Shown here piece by piece: positions 1-7,039 of a stretch of DNA of 64,000 nucleotides. The stretch lies in NCBI GenBank assembly GCA_020635515.1, contig JACJZS010000003.1, positions 186,001-250,000 on the forward strand, read 5' to 3'. The notes under the pieces were generated by a model, which saw only the letters and a list, made by a program, of their open reading frames with translations, did not search any database and was not told where the DNA came from. Origin of the DNA: Flavobacteriales bacterium (GTDB taxonomy: Bacteria; Bacteroidota; Bacteroidia; Flavobacteriales; Weeksellaceae). The position numbers and the translations under genes were made by a program. Position 1 is the first letter of the stretch. Each line of letters opens with the position of its first letter.

Positions 1-225
1 CTAATTTCTCCTTTATCTCCTTCGAATCCTCCCGAAATAGGAAACTCACTTAAAAATCCTATGGAAATGTACTTATCAGATATTTATACTGTTGGATTTA
101 GTTTAGCGGAATTACCAACACTTACGGCACCTATAGGTACTGATACAGGAATCCAAATCACGAGTTCAAAAGCTCAAGAAGAATTAATCTTAAAGTTTAC
201 CAACTTACTAAACGAATTGATTTAA
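1..225 (+). CDS. gatA: GatA, C-terminal fragment (Asp/Glu-tRNA amidotransferase subunit A)
   Basis: Open from the window edge in frame 1 to a TAA at 223-225. The visible 74 residues contain NPMEMYLSDIYTV followed by a LAELPTLTAPIG segment, the typical end of the amidase-signature subunit GatA (family pattern NPLEMYLSDIFTVPANLAGLP). GatA releases ammonia from glutamine for transamidation of Asp-tRNA(Asn) or Glu-tRNA(Gln). Its stop overlaps the next start codon by one base (TAATG), so it is probably translationally coupled to the GatB-AspRS fusion gene. The 5' part, including the Ser-Ser-Lys catalytic residues, lies outside the window. Confidence 0.9.
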   Translation, partial: LISPLSPSNPPEIGNSLKNPMEMYLSDIYTVGFSLAELPTLTAPIGTDTGIQITSSKAQEELILKFTNLLNELI

Positions 226-3200
226 TGAAAGTAGATCAACTTACACAAGTATTAGAAAAAAATGGATTGGAGCTAGTAATAGGTCTAGAAACACATATCC
301 GATTAAATACCAACACTAAATTATTTTGTTCGTGTGCAAACGAAGAAGCAGAGAAACCAAATGTAAATATTTGTTCGGTTTGTACAGGACAAATGGGAGT
401 TCTTCCTGCTATAAATCAAAAAGCGATAGAAAAATCCATCTATTTTGGGAAAGCAGTAAATTCATCATTTAAAAATGAAGTAATTCATTGGGATAGAAAA
501 CATTACGAATATCCCGATCAGCCAAAGAATTTTCAGCTTACTCAGTTTCAAAATCCTGTGATACCAGACGGAACAGTAAGTTGTTATAGAAACGATGGAA
601 CTAATTTTACAGTAGAATTAGAGCAAGTGCATTTGGAAGAAGATGCAGCAAAATTAGTTCATGAGAAAAATCAAACGTTGGTAGACTTTAATAAATCTGG
701 TGTTCCGCTTATAGAAGTAGTTACTAAACCTTGCATTAGAAATATCAATGATGCTTCTACATACGCTCAGTACTTACAGAGAATTGTACAAAATTTAAAA
801 ATATCGGAAGCAAACCTAGAAAAAGGTCAGTTTAAATCTGATGTAAGTGTTTCTCTTCGTAAAAAGGGAACGAATGATTTGAATCCGAGAACGGAAATCA
901 AAAATTTGAATTCGTTTAAATTTATGATAGAAGCATTAGAAGAGGAAGTTTCTAAGCAATTAAATTATTATCTAGAACATTCCGAATTCCGACCAGAGCA
1001 AACAACCGTTCTTTTTGATGAGGAATTAAAACAAACCAAAACCATGCGTAAAAAGGAATACGACGCAGATTATAGATACATAATCGAACCAGATATTCCT
1101 TATGTGAACATAAAATCTGTGGTAGATTCCATTTCGGTAGATGAAAGTTTACTTCCGTATTCCATTGAAACTACCATGATAGAAGGAGGAGTTTTACCTC
1201 AAGATGCTAAATTTTTTACAGCAAATGCTTCTCGTTCCAAAGTATTCTTAGAAATTAATGAAAAACTAAATAATCCGCTTTTTGTAGCAAGAACGCTTTC
1301 TAATAATTTAAAAGCAGATCAGTACGATGCAATTTCTATTGATGTATTAATTGAGATTTTCTCATTATTCAACGAAGAAAAAATCACTAATGTATTGGTA
1401 CAACATTCCATTCAAGAATTAATCAAAAATCCAAATTTTGATTATAAAACCTATTTTAAAGAAAATAGCATTTCTGAAGAAAAAATAGAAGAAAGTATTG
1501 CTAAAGTAATTAACGAAAATGAAGAAATTGCTAATGAGATAAAAGCAGGAAATCAGAATAAAGCAGGAATCCTTGTAGGAAAAGTTCTTCAACTTATAGG
1601 AAAAGGAGCAAATGGAAAAGTAATCCGACAAAAAATTATTGACCAAATTGGAAATTCAAGTTCCACTACTAATCAAGAAAATAAACAAGTACAATCTTCT
1701 AAAGAAAATAAAAAACAGGCCCAAGAGGAAGAGTTAAGACAAGTAGAAATCATCATTAAAGATTCGTACAGAACTCATATTGTTACCGATATTTCCGAAA
1801 ATAGTTTAGGTAAAGAAATAACTGTTTCAGGTTGGGTTTCTTCTGTTCGTGACCATGGAGAATTGGTATTTATTGATTTAAGAGATTCATCGTATCAAAT
1901 TTTACAAGTTAGTTTAAGTAGAAAACATTTTTCTAATTTAGATGAATTGGCAAAATTAAAACCTGAATCGGTAATTCTTGTAGAAGGAACTGTAATCAAA
2001 CGAAGCGAAGACGATTACAATCCAAATATAAAAACAGGAACAGTAGAGTTAGAAGCTGAAAAAGTAGAAATACTAAATTTAGCAAAAACGCTTCCTTTTG
2101 AGATAAAACGTGCCTCTAAAACCAATGAAAATATACGATTTAAGTATAAATATTTGGATCATAGAAGCGAAGAAAATAGACAATCAATCATCAATAGACA
2201 CAAGGTAATAAAACTACTACGCGATTTATTGGACGAAGAAAACTTTATAGAAGTAGAAACTCCTATTCTTACCGCAGGAACTGACGAAGGAGCAAGAGAA
2301 TTTATTGTTCCGAGTAGAAAACACAAAGGAACTTTCTATACACTTCCACAGGCTCCACAACAGTTTAAGCAGATGCTTATGGTGGGAGGATTCGAAAAAT
2401 ATTTTCAAGTAGCAAGATGCTTTAGAGATGAGGATTCTAGAGGAGACAGACAACCAGAATTTACACAATTAGATATAGAAATGGCATACGTTTCTATGCA
2501 AGATATTATTGATTTAAATACAAAATTATTTAAAGAAGTAGTACATAGAATTTATGGTAAAAAATGGAAATTATTCCCATTTAAGGTAATACCTTATTAC
2601 GAAGCAATGGAAAAATACGGTTGCGATAGACCTGATTTACGATTTGGCTTAGAAATGCAGGATATTACTGAAATTGTGAAAGATACCACTTTTCAAGTAT
2701 TTTCTAAACCGATAGAAGATGGAGGAATTGTAAAGTGTATAAAAGTAGACGCAGAGTTACAGAACGGAAGAATGTCTAAAGGACAAATAGAAAAGTTAAC
2801 TTCTATTGCTCAAGAATATGGTTTAGGCGGATTGGCATACATCATTGTAAATGAAAATGATTTGCAATCGCCAATCATTAAGTTTTTGGGAGAGGAAATA
2901 GCTTCTAAAATTATAGAAACCACCAATGCAAAAGTAGGAGATATTGTATTTTTCTCTGCTGCTGATTATGAAACTGCCAACAAAGCACTCGATGCTGTTC
3001 GCCAAGAAATGGGAAGAATGTTAAATTTAATTAAACCAAAAGAACTTCATCCATGTTGGGTTGTGGATTTCCCATTCTTTGAGAAAAATGACCAAGATAG
3101 ATGGACGTTTACACACAATCCTTTTTCTATGCCAAAAATAGAAGATTTAGATAAGCATATGCAAGGAGATAAGGTAGGAGAAATTATTGCTCAACAGTAT

Positions 3201-3536
3201 GATTTGGTTTTAAATGGATATGAAATAGGTGGAGGATCTGTTCGTGCTCACAAACCAGAAATACTGGAAGCTACCTTTAAAAATATGGGATATTCTAAAG
3301 AAGAAATGATGAGTAGTGTTGGGAAAATGTATGAAGCTTTTCATTATGGAGCTCCACCGCACGGAGGAATTGCTTGGGGATTAGATAGACTTATGATGAT
3401 TCTAGAAAAGAAAAATTCCATTCGTGAGGTAATTGCATTCCCAAAAACAGGTTCTAGTGAAGACTTATTATTTGAATCTCCTTCCAAACTTTCCGAAAAG
3501 AAAGTAAAAGAAATGAATATAAAAGTAGTGGAGTGA
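225..3536 (+). CDS. GatB-AspRS fusion: amidotransferase subunit B joined to aspartyl-tRNA synthetase
   Basis: One uninterrupted 1103-residue frame. Residues about 15-475 are a full GatB, beginning GLETHIRLNTNTKLFCSC, with the C-terminal tRNA-binding YqeY-like tail at about 355-475. Residues about 477-507 are a Gln/Lys/Glu-rich linker. Residues about 508-1103 are a complete bacterial-type AspRS: OB-fold anticodon domain (SGWVSSVRDHGELVFIDLRD), class II core with PSRKHKGTFYTLPQAPQ and the motif 2 region FRDEDSRGDRQPEFTQ, an inserted GAD domain, and motif 3 GGIAWGLDRLMM. Each half is close to its family's normal length. The protein would form Asp-tRNA(Asn) and help amidate it to Asn-tRNA(Asn), with GatA encoded immediately upstream. 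The RDHG loop has His544 where nondiscriminating AspRS is known to carry His. I see no stop or frame break at the junction. Confidence 0.95.
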   Translation: MKVDQLTQVLEKNGLELVIGLETHIRLNTNTKLFCSCANEEAEKPNVNICSVCTGQMGVLPAINQKAIEKSIYFGKAVNSSFKNEVIHWDRKHYEYPDQPKNFQLTQFQNPVIPDGTVSCYRNDGTNFTVELEQVHLEEDAAKLVHEKNQTLVDFNKSGVPLIEVVTKPCIRNINDASTYAQYLQRIVQNLKISEANLEKGQFKSDVSVSLRKKGTNDLNPRTEIKNLNSFKFMIEALEEEVSKQLNYYLEHSEFRPEQTTVLFDEELKQTKTMRKKEYDADYRYIIEPDIPYVNIKSVVDSISVDESLLPYSIETTMIEGGVLPQDAKFFTANASRSKVFLEINEKLNNPLFVARTLSNNLKADQYDAISIDVLIEIFSLFNEEKITNVLVQHSIQELIKNPNFDYKTYFKENSISEEKIEESIAKVINENEEIANEIKAGNQNKAGILVGKVLQLIGKGANGKVIRQKIIDQIGNSSSTTNQENKQVQSSKENKKQAQEEELRQVEIIIKDSYRTHIVTDISENSLGKEITVSGWVSSVRDHGELVFIDLRDSSYQILQVSLSRKHFSNLDELAKLKPESVILVEGTVIKRSEDDYNPNIKTGTVELEAEKVEILNLAKTLPFEIKRASKTNENIRFKYKYLDHRSEENRQSIINRHKVIKLLRDLLDEENFIEVETPILTAGTDEGAREFIVPSRKHKGTFYTLPQAPQQFKQMLMVGGFEKYFQVARCFRDEDSRGDRQPEFTQLDIEMAYVSMQDIIDLNTKLFKEVVHRIYGKKWKLFPFKVIPYYEAMEKYGCDRPDLRFGLEMQDITEIVKDTTFQVFSKPIEDGGIVKCIKVDAELQNGRMSKGQIEKLTSIAQEYGLGGLAYIIVNENDLQSPIIKFLGEEIASKIIETTNAKVGDIVFFSAADYETANKALDAVRQEMGRMLNLIKPKELHPCWVVDFPFFEKNDQDRWTFTHNPFSMPKIEDLDKHMQGDKVGEIIAQQYDLVLNGYEIGGGSVRAHKPEILEATFKNMGYSKEEMMSSVGKMYEAFHYGAPPHGGIAWGLDRLMMILEKKNSIREVIAFPKTGSSEDLLFESPSKLSEKKVKEMNIKVVE

Positions 3537-3567
3537 TTTTAAGTTTTTAGATATTAGTCGTTAGTAT

Positions 3568-3617
3568 AAAAAGTAATAAAGTAAGAAAACTAAATTCTCT
3601 TGCTTTATTACTTTTTT
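3568..3617 (+). terminator. Rho-independent terminator after gatB-aspS
   Basis: AAAAAGTAATAAAG at 3568-3581 is exactly complementary to CTTTATTACTTTTT at 3603-3616; the pairing continues inward for five more pairs with one G-T wobble. The right arm runs into a T tract. It lies 31 bases after the stop codon of the fusion gene. Confidence 0.8.
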
Positions 3618-3626
3618 GTTTTATTT

Positions 3627-3740
3627 ACCGCAAAGTCACAACTGCGTTAGCACATCATGAGTTCCTTAATAAAAAATAATAATAAACGAATAAACTTTGA
3701 AGAGCTACTCTTTGTTTGTTTACTCTTTGCGGAGCGGGGT
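3627..3740. repeat. Dispersed CCGCAAA/TTTGCGG repeat, diverged copy 1
   Basis: Begins with taCCGCAAAGTCACA and ends with CTTTGCGGAGCGGGG, enclosing sequence unlike the other copies. It is the first of a series of related hairpin repeats confined to about 3.6-7.05 kb. This copy is the most diverged: its middle carries AACTGCGTTAGCACATCATGA instead of the usual AGACATTTGCGGAGCTAC core. Confidence 0.6.
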
Positions 3741-3797
3741 ATTCAGTATTTTGCACCTAATTTATAAGAAATAAATAGAATTTTAAAGCCATAAATT

Positions 3798-4025
3798 ATG
3801 AGATTGAAGGTGGTTGATATTAATTTTTCTAAAGATTTAGATTGGATTTTTAAATTGACGAATGGAAATGAATATTTTTATATTTTTAATGAGGAAACTT
3901 ATAAAAAAATAGGAATATCAAATCCTATCACTAAATATTATCTAGATTATTTAGATGTGGGGAGTTCAGTTGTTTGCGAAGTGAATATAGTTGATGATAT
4001 TGGTATAGTTATGAAAATGAAATAA
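3798..4025 (+). CDS. Small hypothetical protein, 75 aa
   Basis: A 75-residue acidic-to-neutral protein (starts MRLKVVDINFSKDLDWIF) without signal peptide or membrane helix. I do not recognise the family. It sits between two copies of the dispersed repeat, in a patch that also holds a toxin-antitoxin pair and RHS remnants; a small soluble protein in that setting could be an orphan immunity or antitoxin-like gene, but nothing in its sequence proves this. The stop is followed two bases later by a repeat end. Confidence 0.6.
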   Translation: MRLKVVDINFSKDLDWIFKLTNGNEYFYIFNEETYKKIGISNPITKYYLDYLDVGSSVVCEVNIVDDIGIVMKMK

Positions 4026-4026
4026 T

Positions 4027-4085
4027 ACCCAGCTCTCCGAAGAGTGAAGAGTCAAAATAGTAGCTCCAGCTCTTCAAAGTGTGCT
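4027..4085. repeat. Dispersed repeat, partial copy 2 (reverse orientation)
   Basis: Contains CCCAGCTCTCCGAAGAGTGAAGAGTC and, further on, AGCTCTTCAAAGTGTGCTAGG, which is the reverse complement of the CCTAGCACACTTTGGAGAGCT end seen at 4744-4767, 5934-5957 and 7018-7039. It looks like a scrambled or nested copy lacking the CCGCAAA hairpin. Confidence 0.55.
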
Positions 4086-4181
4086 AGGATTTACCATATC
4101 ATCAAAGTTTACATTTTGATTTCTTTTTCACAAAACACTATGATAGTTTTTTTTTGTATCTTCGTGTTAAATATTTTTATC

Positions 4182-4415
4182 ATGAATGCAGTTCAATTAA
4201 ATATAAATCTTTCTTTTCAGCAGTTGGTAGAAGCTGTAAAACAGCTCTCCCCTAAAGAAAAAAGTAAACTTAACCAGATCATTCTACAAGAGAATCTACA
4301 AGAATTTGAACTTACTCAAAAAATGAAAGATACTTTAGATGACCGATTAGAAGAAAAGGATTTTATCCCTGCGAGGGAAGCTCTAAAGAAAATTAGACAA
4401 AAATATGAGTTATAA
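4182..4415 (+). CDS. Putative type II antitoxin (addiction-module component)
   Basis: 77 residues, starting MNAVQLNINLSFQQL. The first half (LVEAVKQLSPKEKSKLNQII) is helical and the second half is charged, as in short RelB/ParD-like or addiction-module antitoxins of Bacteroidetes. The frame is open further upstream to an ATG at 4044, but that extension lies in the repeat, so I prefer the ATG at 4182, which follows a TATCTTCG promoter-like box at 4158-4165. Its end overlaps the downstream toxin start by 11 bases, the usual coupling for type II modules, where the antitoxin binds both toxin and promoter. Confidence 0.7.
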   Translation: MNAVQLNINLSFQQLVEAVKQLSPKEKSKLNQIILQENLQEFELTQKMKDTLDDRLEEKDFIPAREALKKIRQKYEL

Positions 4416-4698
4416 ATTAAACATCTCTTCTAAAGCAAATTTAGATATTGTTCAAGCTTATAAATTCTACAGTACTCGCTCTTTACAAGCCTTAGAAAAT
4501 CTTGATAATAAAATCAATCAAGCTTATGATATCTTAGAAAAAAATCCTTTCTTTCAAATTAAATATAAAAATATAAGAGCTCTACCCATTCAAGGATTTC
4601 CTTATATATTATTCTTTTCCATTGATGAAAAAAATAAAATCGTTAAAATTTACGCTCTTTTTAATACCCATCAAAATACCCAAAAATATCCTAAATAA
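4405..4698 (+). CDS. RelE/ParE-family toxin
   Basis: 97 residues matching the small RelE/ParE fold: an N-terminal segment (KLNISSKANLDIVQAYKFY), an alpha-helical hairpin, then NIRALPIQGFPYILFFSIDE and KIVKIYALFNTHQN, the conserved beta-strand series that in this family ends near an HxR/HxxQ-type residue cluster. Such toxins cleave ribosome-bound mRNA (RelE) or poison gyrase (ParE); the sequence does not tell which. It overlaps the antitoxin by 11 bases and ends just before a copy of the dispersed repeat. Confidence 0.75.
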   Translation: MSYKLNISSKANLDIVQAYKFYSTRSLQALENLDNKINQAYDILEKNPFFQIKYKNIRALPIQGFPYILFFSIDEKNKIVKIYALFNTHQNTQKYPK

Positions 4699-4700
4699 AT

Positions 4701-4767
4701 TTACTACCGCAAAGTCAGAGACATTTGCGGAGCTACTGTTTTGACCTAGCACACTTTGGAGAGCTGG
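4701..4767. repeat. Dispersed repeat copy 3 (full type)
   Basis: Hairpin CCGCAAAGTC-AGA-GACATTTGCGG at 4708-4730 (arms pair with a single bulged T), followed by AGCTACTGTTTTGACCTAGC and ACACTTTGGAGAGCTGG. Nearly identical to 5898-5957 and 6979-7039. Read on the minus strand, the right end encodes PSSPKCARSKQ and a stop. Confidence 0.8.
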
Positions 4768-4822
4768 AGGGTAATATTGGTACATACAATAGGGATGCTT
4801 ACACTGCATGGACATTACAACT

Positions 4823-4859
4823 AAAAAAAAGCAAGACCTCTAAAATCTTGCTTTTTTTT
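4823..4859. terminator. Strong bidirectional terminator-like hairpin
   Basis: AAAAAAAAGCAAGA at 4823-4836 is the perfect inverse of TCTTGCTTTTTTTT at 4846-4859, with a 9-base loop. A and T tracts flank both sides, so it can work in either direction: for the toxin-antitoxin transcript on the plus strand, or the lipoprotein gene on the minus strand. Confidence 0.75.
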
Positions 4860-4861
4860 AT

Positions 4862-4925
4862 TTACCGCAAAGTCACAGACATTTGCGGAGCTACTATTTT
4901 GACTCTTCATTCTTTGCGCAGCGGG
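4862..4925. repeat. Dispersed repeat copy 4
   Basis: TACCGCAAAGTCACAGACAT then TTGCGGAGCTAC, continuing into GACTCTTCATTCTTTGCGCA and GCGGGTC. It shares the hairpin core with copy 3 but has the alternative CTTTGCGCAGCGGG end, like copy 1. It abuts the 3' end of the minus-strand lipoprotein gene. Confidence 0.7.
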
Positions 4926-4930
4926 TCTCT

Positions 4931-5512
4931 TCACTCTAAGCTATCTGGATAAACAGCGTAGGGATTGCTTGTAATAGGGGTAATGGTGTCTTTGATTCTT
5001 GCAAATAAATCCCTCTCTTTCACATCCAAGGGTTCTATTTTAGTTAAATATAAGCCTCTTTTAAATTTTAATTTATTCTTATAATTACTACACTTAACCT
5101 TACGAACAAAATAACCTCCACTATATTCTATACTCACTGGCAACGCTTTAAAATATCTTCTACCTTTATAAAAGTCTAAAAAATCATTATCTATTCTGCA
5201 TAAAGTGTCTATATTCACTTTATCTACTAGTAGCTTAATGACATCCCAATCTTTCTCCGTACGATTAAACAAAAGAAGAGCTTCTTTATCTTTCCCTTTT
5301 TTTGTATATGAATAGAAGTACGCTAATCCATGCTCTGACATATCATGAATAACTACACCTGTATCTTGAACTACATACTTTTCTTTCCCTTGATTATCAT
5401 AATAACTATAAGAGGCTTCTTTCTTTGTTATGCTCTTGCTTTTATACCTACTTGGGTAATTACATGAATATACGACCATCAACACCAAAAATACAGTACT
5501 AAAATTACTCAT
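4931..5512 (-). CDS. Hypothetical lipoprotein, possible orphan immunity protein
   Basis: 193 residues with a lipoprotein signal: hydrophobic stretch STVFLVLMVVYS followed by Cys17. The mature part is polar and rich in Lys and Asp, with no domain I recognise. Only 5 bases separate its start from the end of the short reading frame at 5518-5751, which looks like the tail of a truncated toxin gene. Lipoprotein immunity genes directly downstream of RHS-type toxin tips are common in Flavobacteriia, so immunity is a reasonable inference from context, not from sequence similarity. Confidence 0.6.
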   Translation of the reverse strand: MSNFSTVFLVLMVVYSCNYPSRYKSKSITKKEASYSYYDNQGKEKYVVQDTGVVIHDMSEHGLAYFYSYTKKGKDKEALLLFNRTEKDWDVIKLLVDKVNIDTLCRIDNDFLDFYKGRRYFKALPVSIEYSGGYFVRKVKCSNYKNKLKFKRGLYLTKIEPLDVKERDLFARIKDTITPITSNPYAVYPDSLE

Positions 5513-5517
5513 AATAT

Positions 5518-5751
5518 TTAATTCGTTTTCTCATCTATAGGATTTTTTGAATCTGCATTGTCTACTTTCATATTATGTATTTTAAGGGGTTTCCCTTTCT
5601 TGGAATTATCATTCCATAACTCAGATAATTTCTTCCCCCAGCTCCGCAAAGAGTAAATAACCACAGAGTAGCTCTGCAAACGTCCCCGCTCCGCAAAGAG
5701 TACGAGACCACAGAGTAGCTCCGCAAACGTCTCTGACTTTGCGGTAATCAT
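5518..5751 (-). pseudogene. Remnant of a toxin C-terminus, 5' end replaced by repeat
   Basis: The frame starts inside the dispersed repeat (its first 37 or so codons are repeat sequence), so the apparent start is not genuine. Only the last 40 residues (from about WGKKLSELWNDNSKKGK to NPIDEKTN) look like unique coding sequence. Placed immediately upstream of a lipoprotein gene on the same strand, they are plausibly the surviving end of an RHS or other polymorphic toxin. No catalytic motif can be seen in so short a remnant. Confidence 0.4.
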
Positions 5752-5957
5752 TTATCATAACTATTATATTTCATAAAAAGATGCATTCTATTTCTTGTAG
5801 TATTTATTTTCTCAAAGTTATAAATTTTAGTAAAACAAAGACAGTAAATTATAAGTACTTACTGTCTTTATTTACTTCCACAAAGCTTTATATACTCCCG
5901 CAAAGCACAGACGTTTGCGGGGCTACTGTTTTGACCTAGCACACTTTGGAGAGCTGG
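5638..5957. repeat. Duplicated composite repeat block, copy A
   Basis: Composite of: two tandem inverted hairpin-repeat copies (5638-5747, with AGCTCCGCAAAGAGT occurring twice), a unique-looking AT-rich core (about 5747-5888) and a forward hairpin repeat (5898-5957). The core from AATCATTTATCATAAC through TTACTGTCTTTATTTACTTC recurs almost unchanged at about 6846-6978. Inverted repeats thus flank a shared core, as in a miniature inverted-repeat element. It separates two immunity-like genes. Confidence 0.75.
5837..5869. terminator. Terminator-like hairpin inside repeat block A
   Basis: AAAGACAGTAA at 5837-5847 pairs exactly with TTACTGTCTTT at 5859-5869 around an 11-base loop. The equivalent hairpin in block B (from 6926) has lost pairing at the foot of its left arm (AAAACAGTAA). 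It may insulate neighbouring genes; orientation cannot be decided. Confidence 0.5.
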
Positions 5958-6468
5958 GAATAAGTGGGAAATATTTTTTTATTCTTTGAACAGGAATATC
6001 CTTGAGATATAATTCTCCATCTAATAATAAACAACTAATATATAATTCCATACCATCTTTAGTAACAATCCTATAGTAGTAAAATTCATCCCAAACTAAT
6101 AAAAATAAACCTCCTCCTTTTCCGTTATTTCCATACAAAGGATAAGTTAAAAACACTTCAATATGTTGTATGTCACTTTTTCTTATAACGATGCCATGAC
6201 TTTTAATTACAATATTTACATCATTGTACAATATATGCACTTCTTTCTTCTTAGAATCTGCATAGTGATTAATAAATAATATAATAAGGGGAAGAATAAA
6301 GAATATAAAATGAAAAAAAACAACTCCAACACTAATAATTAAAATTTTTGTAATACTCTCTATTCCTTTAATATATGCAAATAGAAAAATAATCATAAAG
6401 TCTATTAAAAACATCTGAAGAACAGGAATTAATAAGTACTTTCTAATATTATTATTTAATACCACCAT
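5923..6468 (-). CDS. Membrane protein with C-terminus replaced by repeat; possible immunity protein
   Basis: 181 residues: two hydrophobic helices (about residues 13-33 and 40-66), then a soluble domain with beta-strand character (VHILYNDVNIVIKSHGIVI ... FYYYRIVTKDGMELYISCLLL) resembling PH-like domains of small bacterial membrane proteins. The last residues, PSSPKCARSKQ, are encoded by the dispersed repeat at 5898-5957, so the natural C-terminus has been cut or overwritten. I do not recognise the family. The context, between RHS remnants, suggests an immunity gene whose toxin is lost. Confidence 0.6.
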   Translation of the reverse strand: MVVLNNNIRKYLLIPVLQMFLIDFMIIFLFAYIKGIESITKILIISVGVVFFHFIFFILPLIILFINHYADSKKKEVHILYNDVNIVIKSHGIVIRKSDIQHIEVFLTYPLYGNNGKGGGLFLLVWDEFYYYRIVTKDGMELYISCLLLDGELYLKDIPVQRIKKYFPLIPSSPKCARSKQ

Positions 6469-6540
6469 GACTTACTTTTTAATATGAAAACCCATTTCTT
6501 AAATCTGGTAAACTAAATGAATTTATTGTGTTGAAAAAAT
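6469..6540. other. Short AT-rich spacer upstream of the membrane-protein gene
   Basis: First part of a 536-base stretch (6469-7004) without an intact gene. Nothing recognisable is present here apart from probable promoter sequence for the minus-strand gene starting at 6468. The rest of the stretch is two repeat elements (6541-6698 and 6785-7039) and a short AT-rich gap between them in which I see nothing. Confidence 0.4.
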
Positions 6541-6698
6541 CCCCCAGCTGGTGCGAGCGTCTCGCTCGTGTTCCAAACTTGCAAATTTAATCATTCAAAT
6601 CTATATTTAAAATAGTTTGGTCTTCATTTCCATAATTTCTAGCACTACTGTATTTCCAATCTATTGGATTAGTCACATGCTCGTGCCAGCAGGGGGAA
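6541..6698. repeat. Second repeat family: 158-bp element with CCCCCAGCTGG...CCAGCAGGGGG ends
   Basis: Left end CCCCCAGCTGG (6541-6551) and right end CCAGCAGGGGG (about 6686-6696) form imperfect terminal inverted repeats. A hairpin GCGAGCG-TCT-CGCTCGT follows the left end, and GCTCGTGCCAGC at the right end echoes the same GCTCGTG word. It is GC-rich compared with its surroundings and unrelated to the CCGCAAA repeat. The interior contains no gene. Confidence 0.55.
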
Positions 6699-6784
6699 AG
6701 AAATGAATGAAGTGATTTAAACTTTTTTTTAAAAACAAGCAGTTCAAAATTAGTAATTTAGAGTTGATAACCAAGAAATTACAA

Positions 6785-7039
6785 CCCAGCTCCGCAAAGA
6801 GTAAATAACCACAGAGTAGCTCCGCAAATGTCTCTGACTTTGCGGCAATCAATTATCATAACTATTATATTTCATAAAAAGATGCATTCTATTTCTTGTA
6901 GAATTTATTTTCTCAAAGTTATAAATTTTAGTAAAATAAAAACAGTAAATTATAAGTACTTACTGTCTTTATTTACTTCCGCAAAGTCAGAGACATTTGC
7001 GGAGCTACTGTTTTGACCTAACACACTTTGGAGAGCTGG
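6785..7039. repeat. Duplicated composite repeat block, copy B
   Basis: Second copy of the composite at 5638-5957: inverted hairpin repeat (6785-6845), shared AT-rich core (about 6846-6978) and forward hairpin repeat (6979-7039). It differs from copy A by lacking the internal tandem duplication of about 50 bases and by scattered substitutions. Copies A and B are directly repeated and bracket the membrane-protein gene at 5923-6468. Confidence 0.75.

Noticed and set aside
4044..4181. N-terminal extension of the antitoxin from an ATG at 4044
   Set aside because: The added 46 residues derive from repeat and promoter sequence (serine run, then hydrophobic T-rich DNA); the ATG at 4182 gives a family-sized protein.
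4609..4952. Short frames on both strands around the repeats (for example 4609-4815 minus and 4725-4952 plus)
   Set aside because: They are composed of the repeat and of the reverse of the toxin gene; no protein-like composition.
3627..7039. CRISPR array suggested by several similar hairpin repeats
   Set aside because: Copies are in both orientations, irregularly spaced by hundreds of bases, differ in length and are not separated by uniform spacers; no cas genes.
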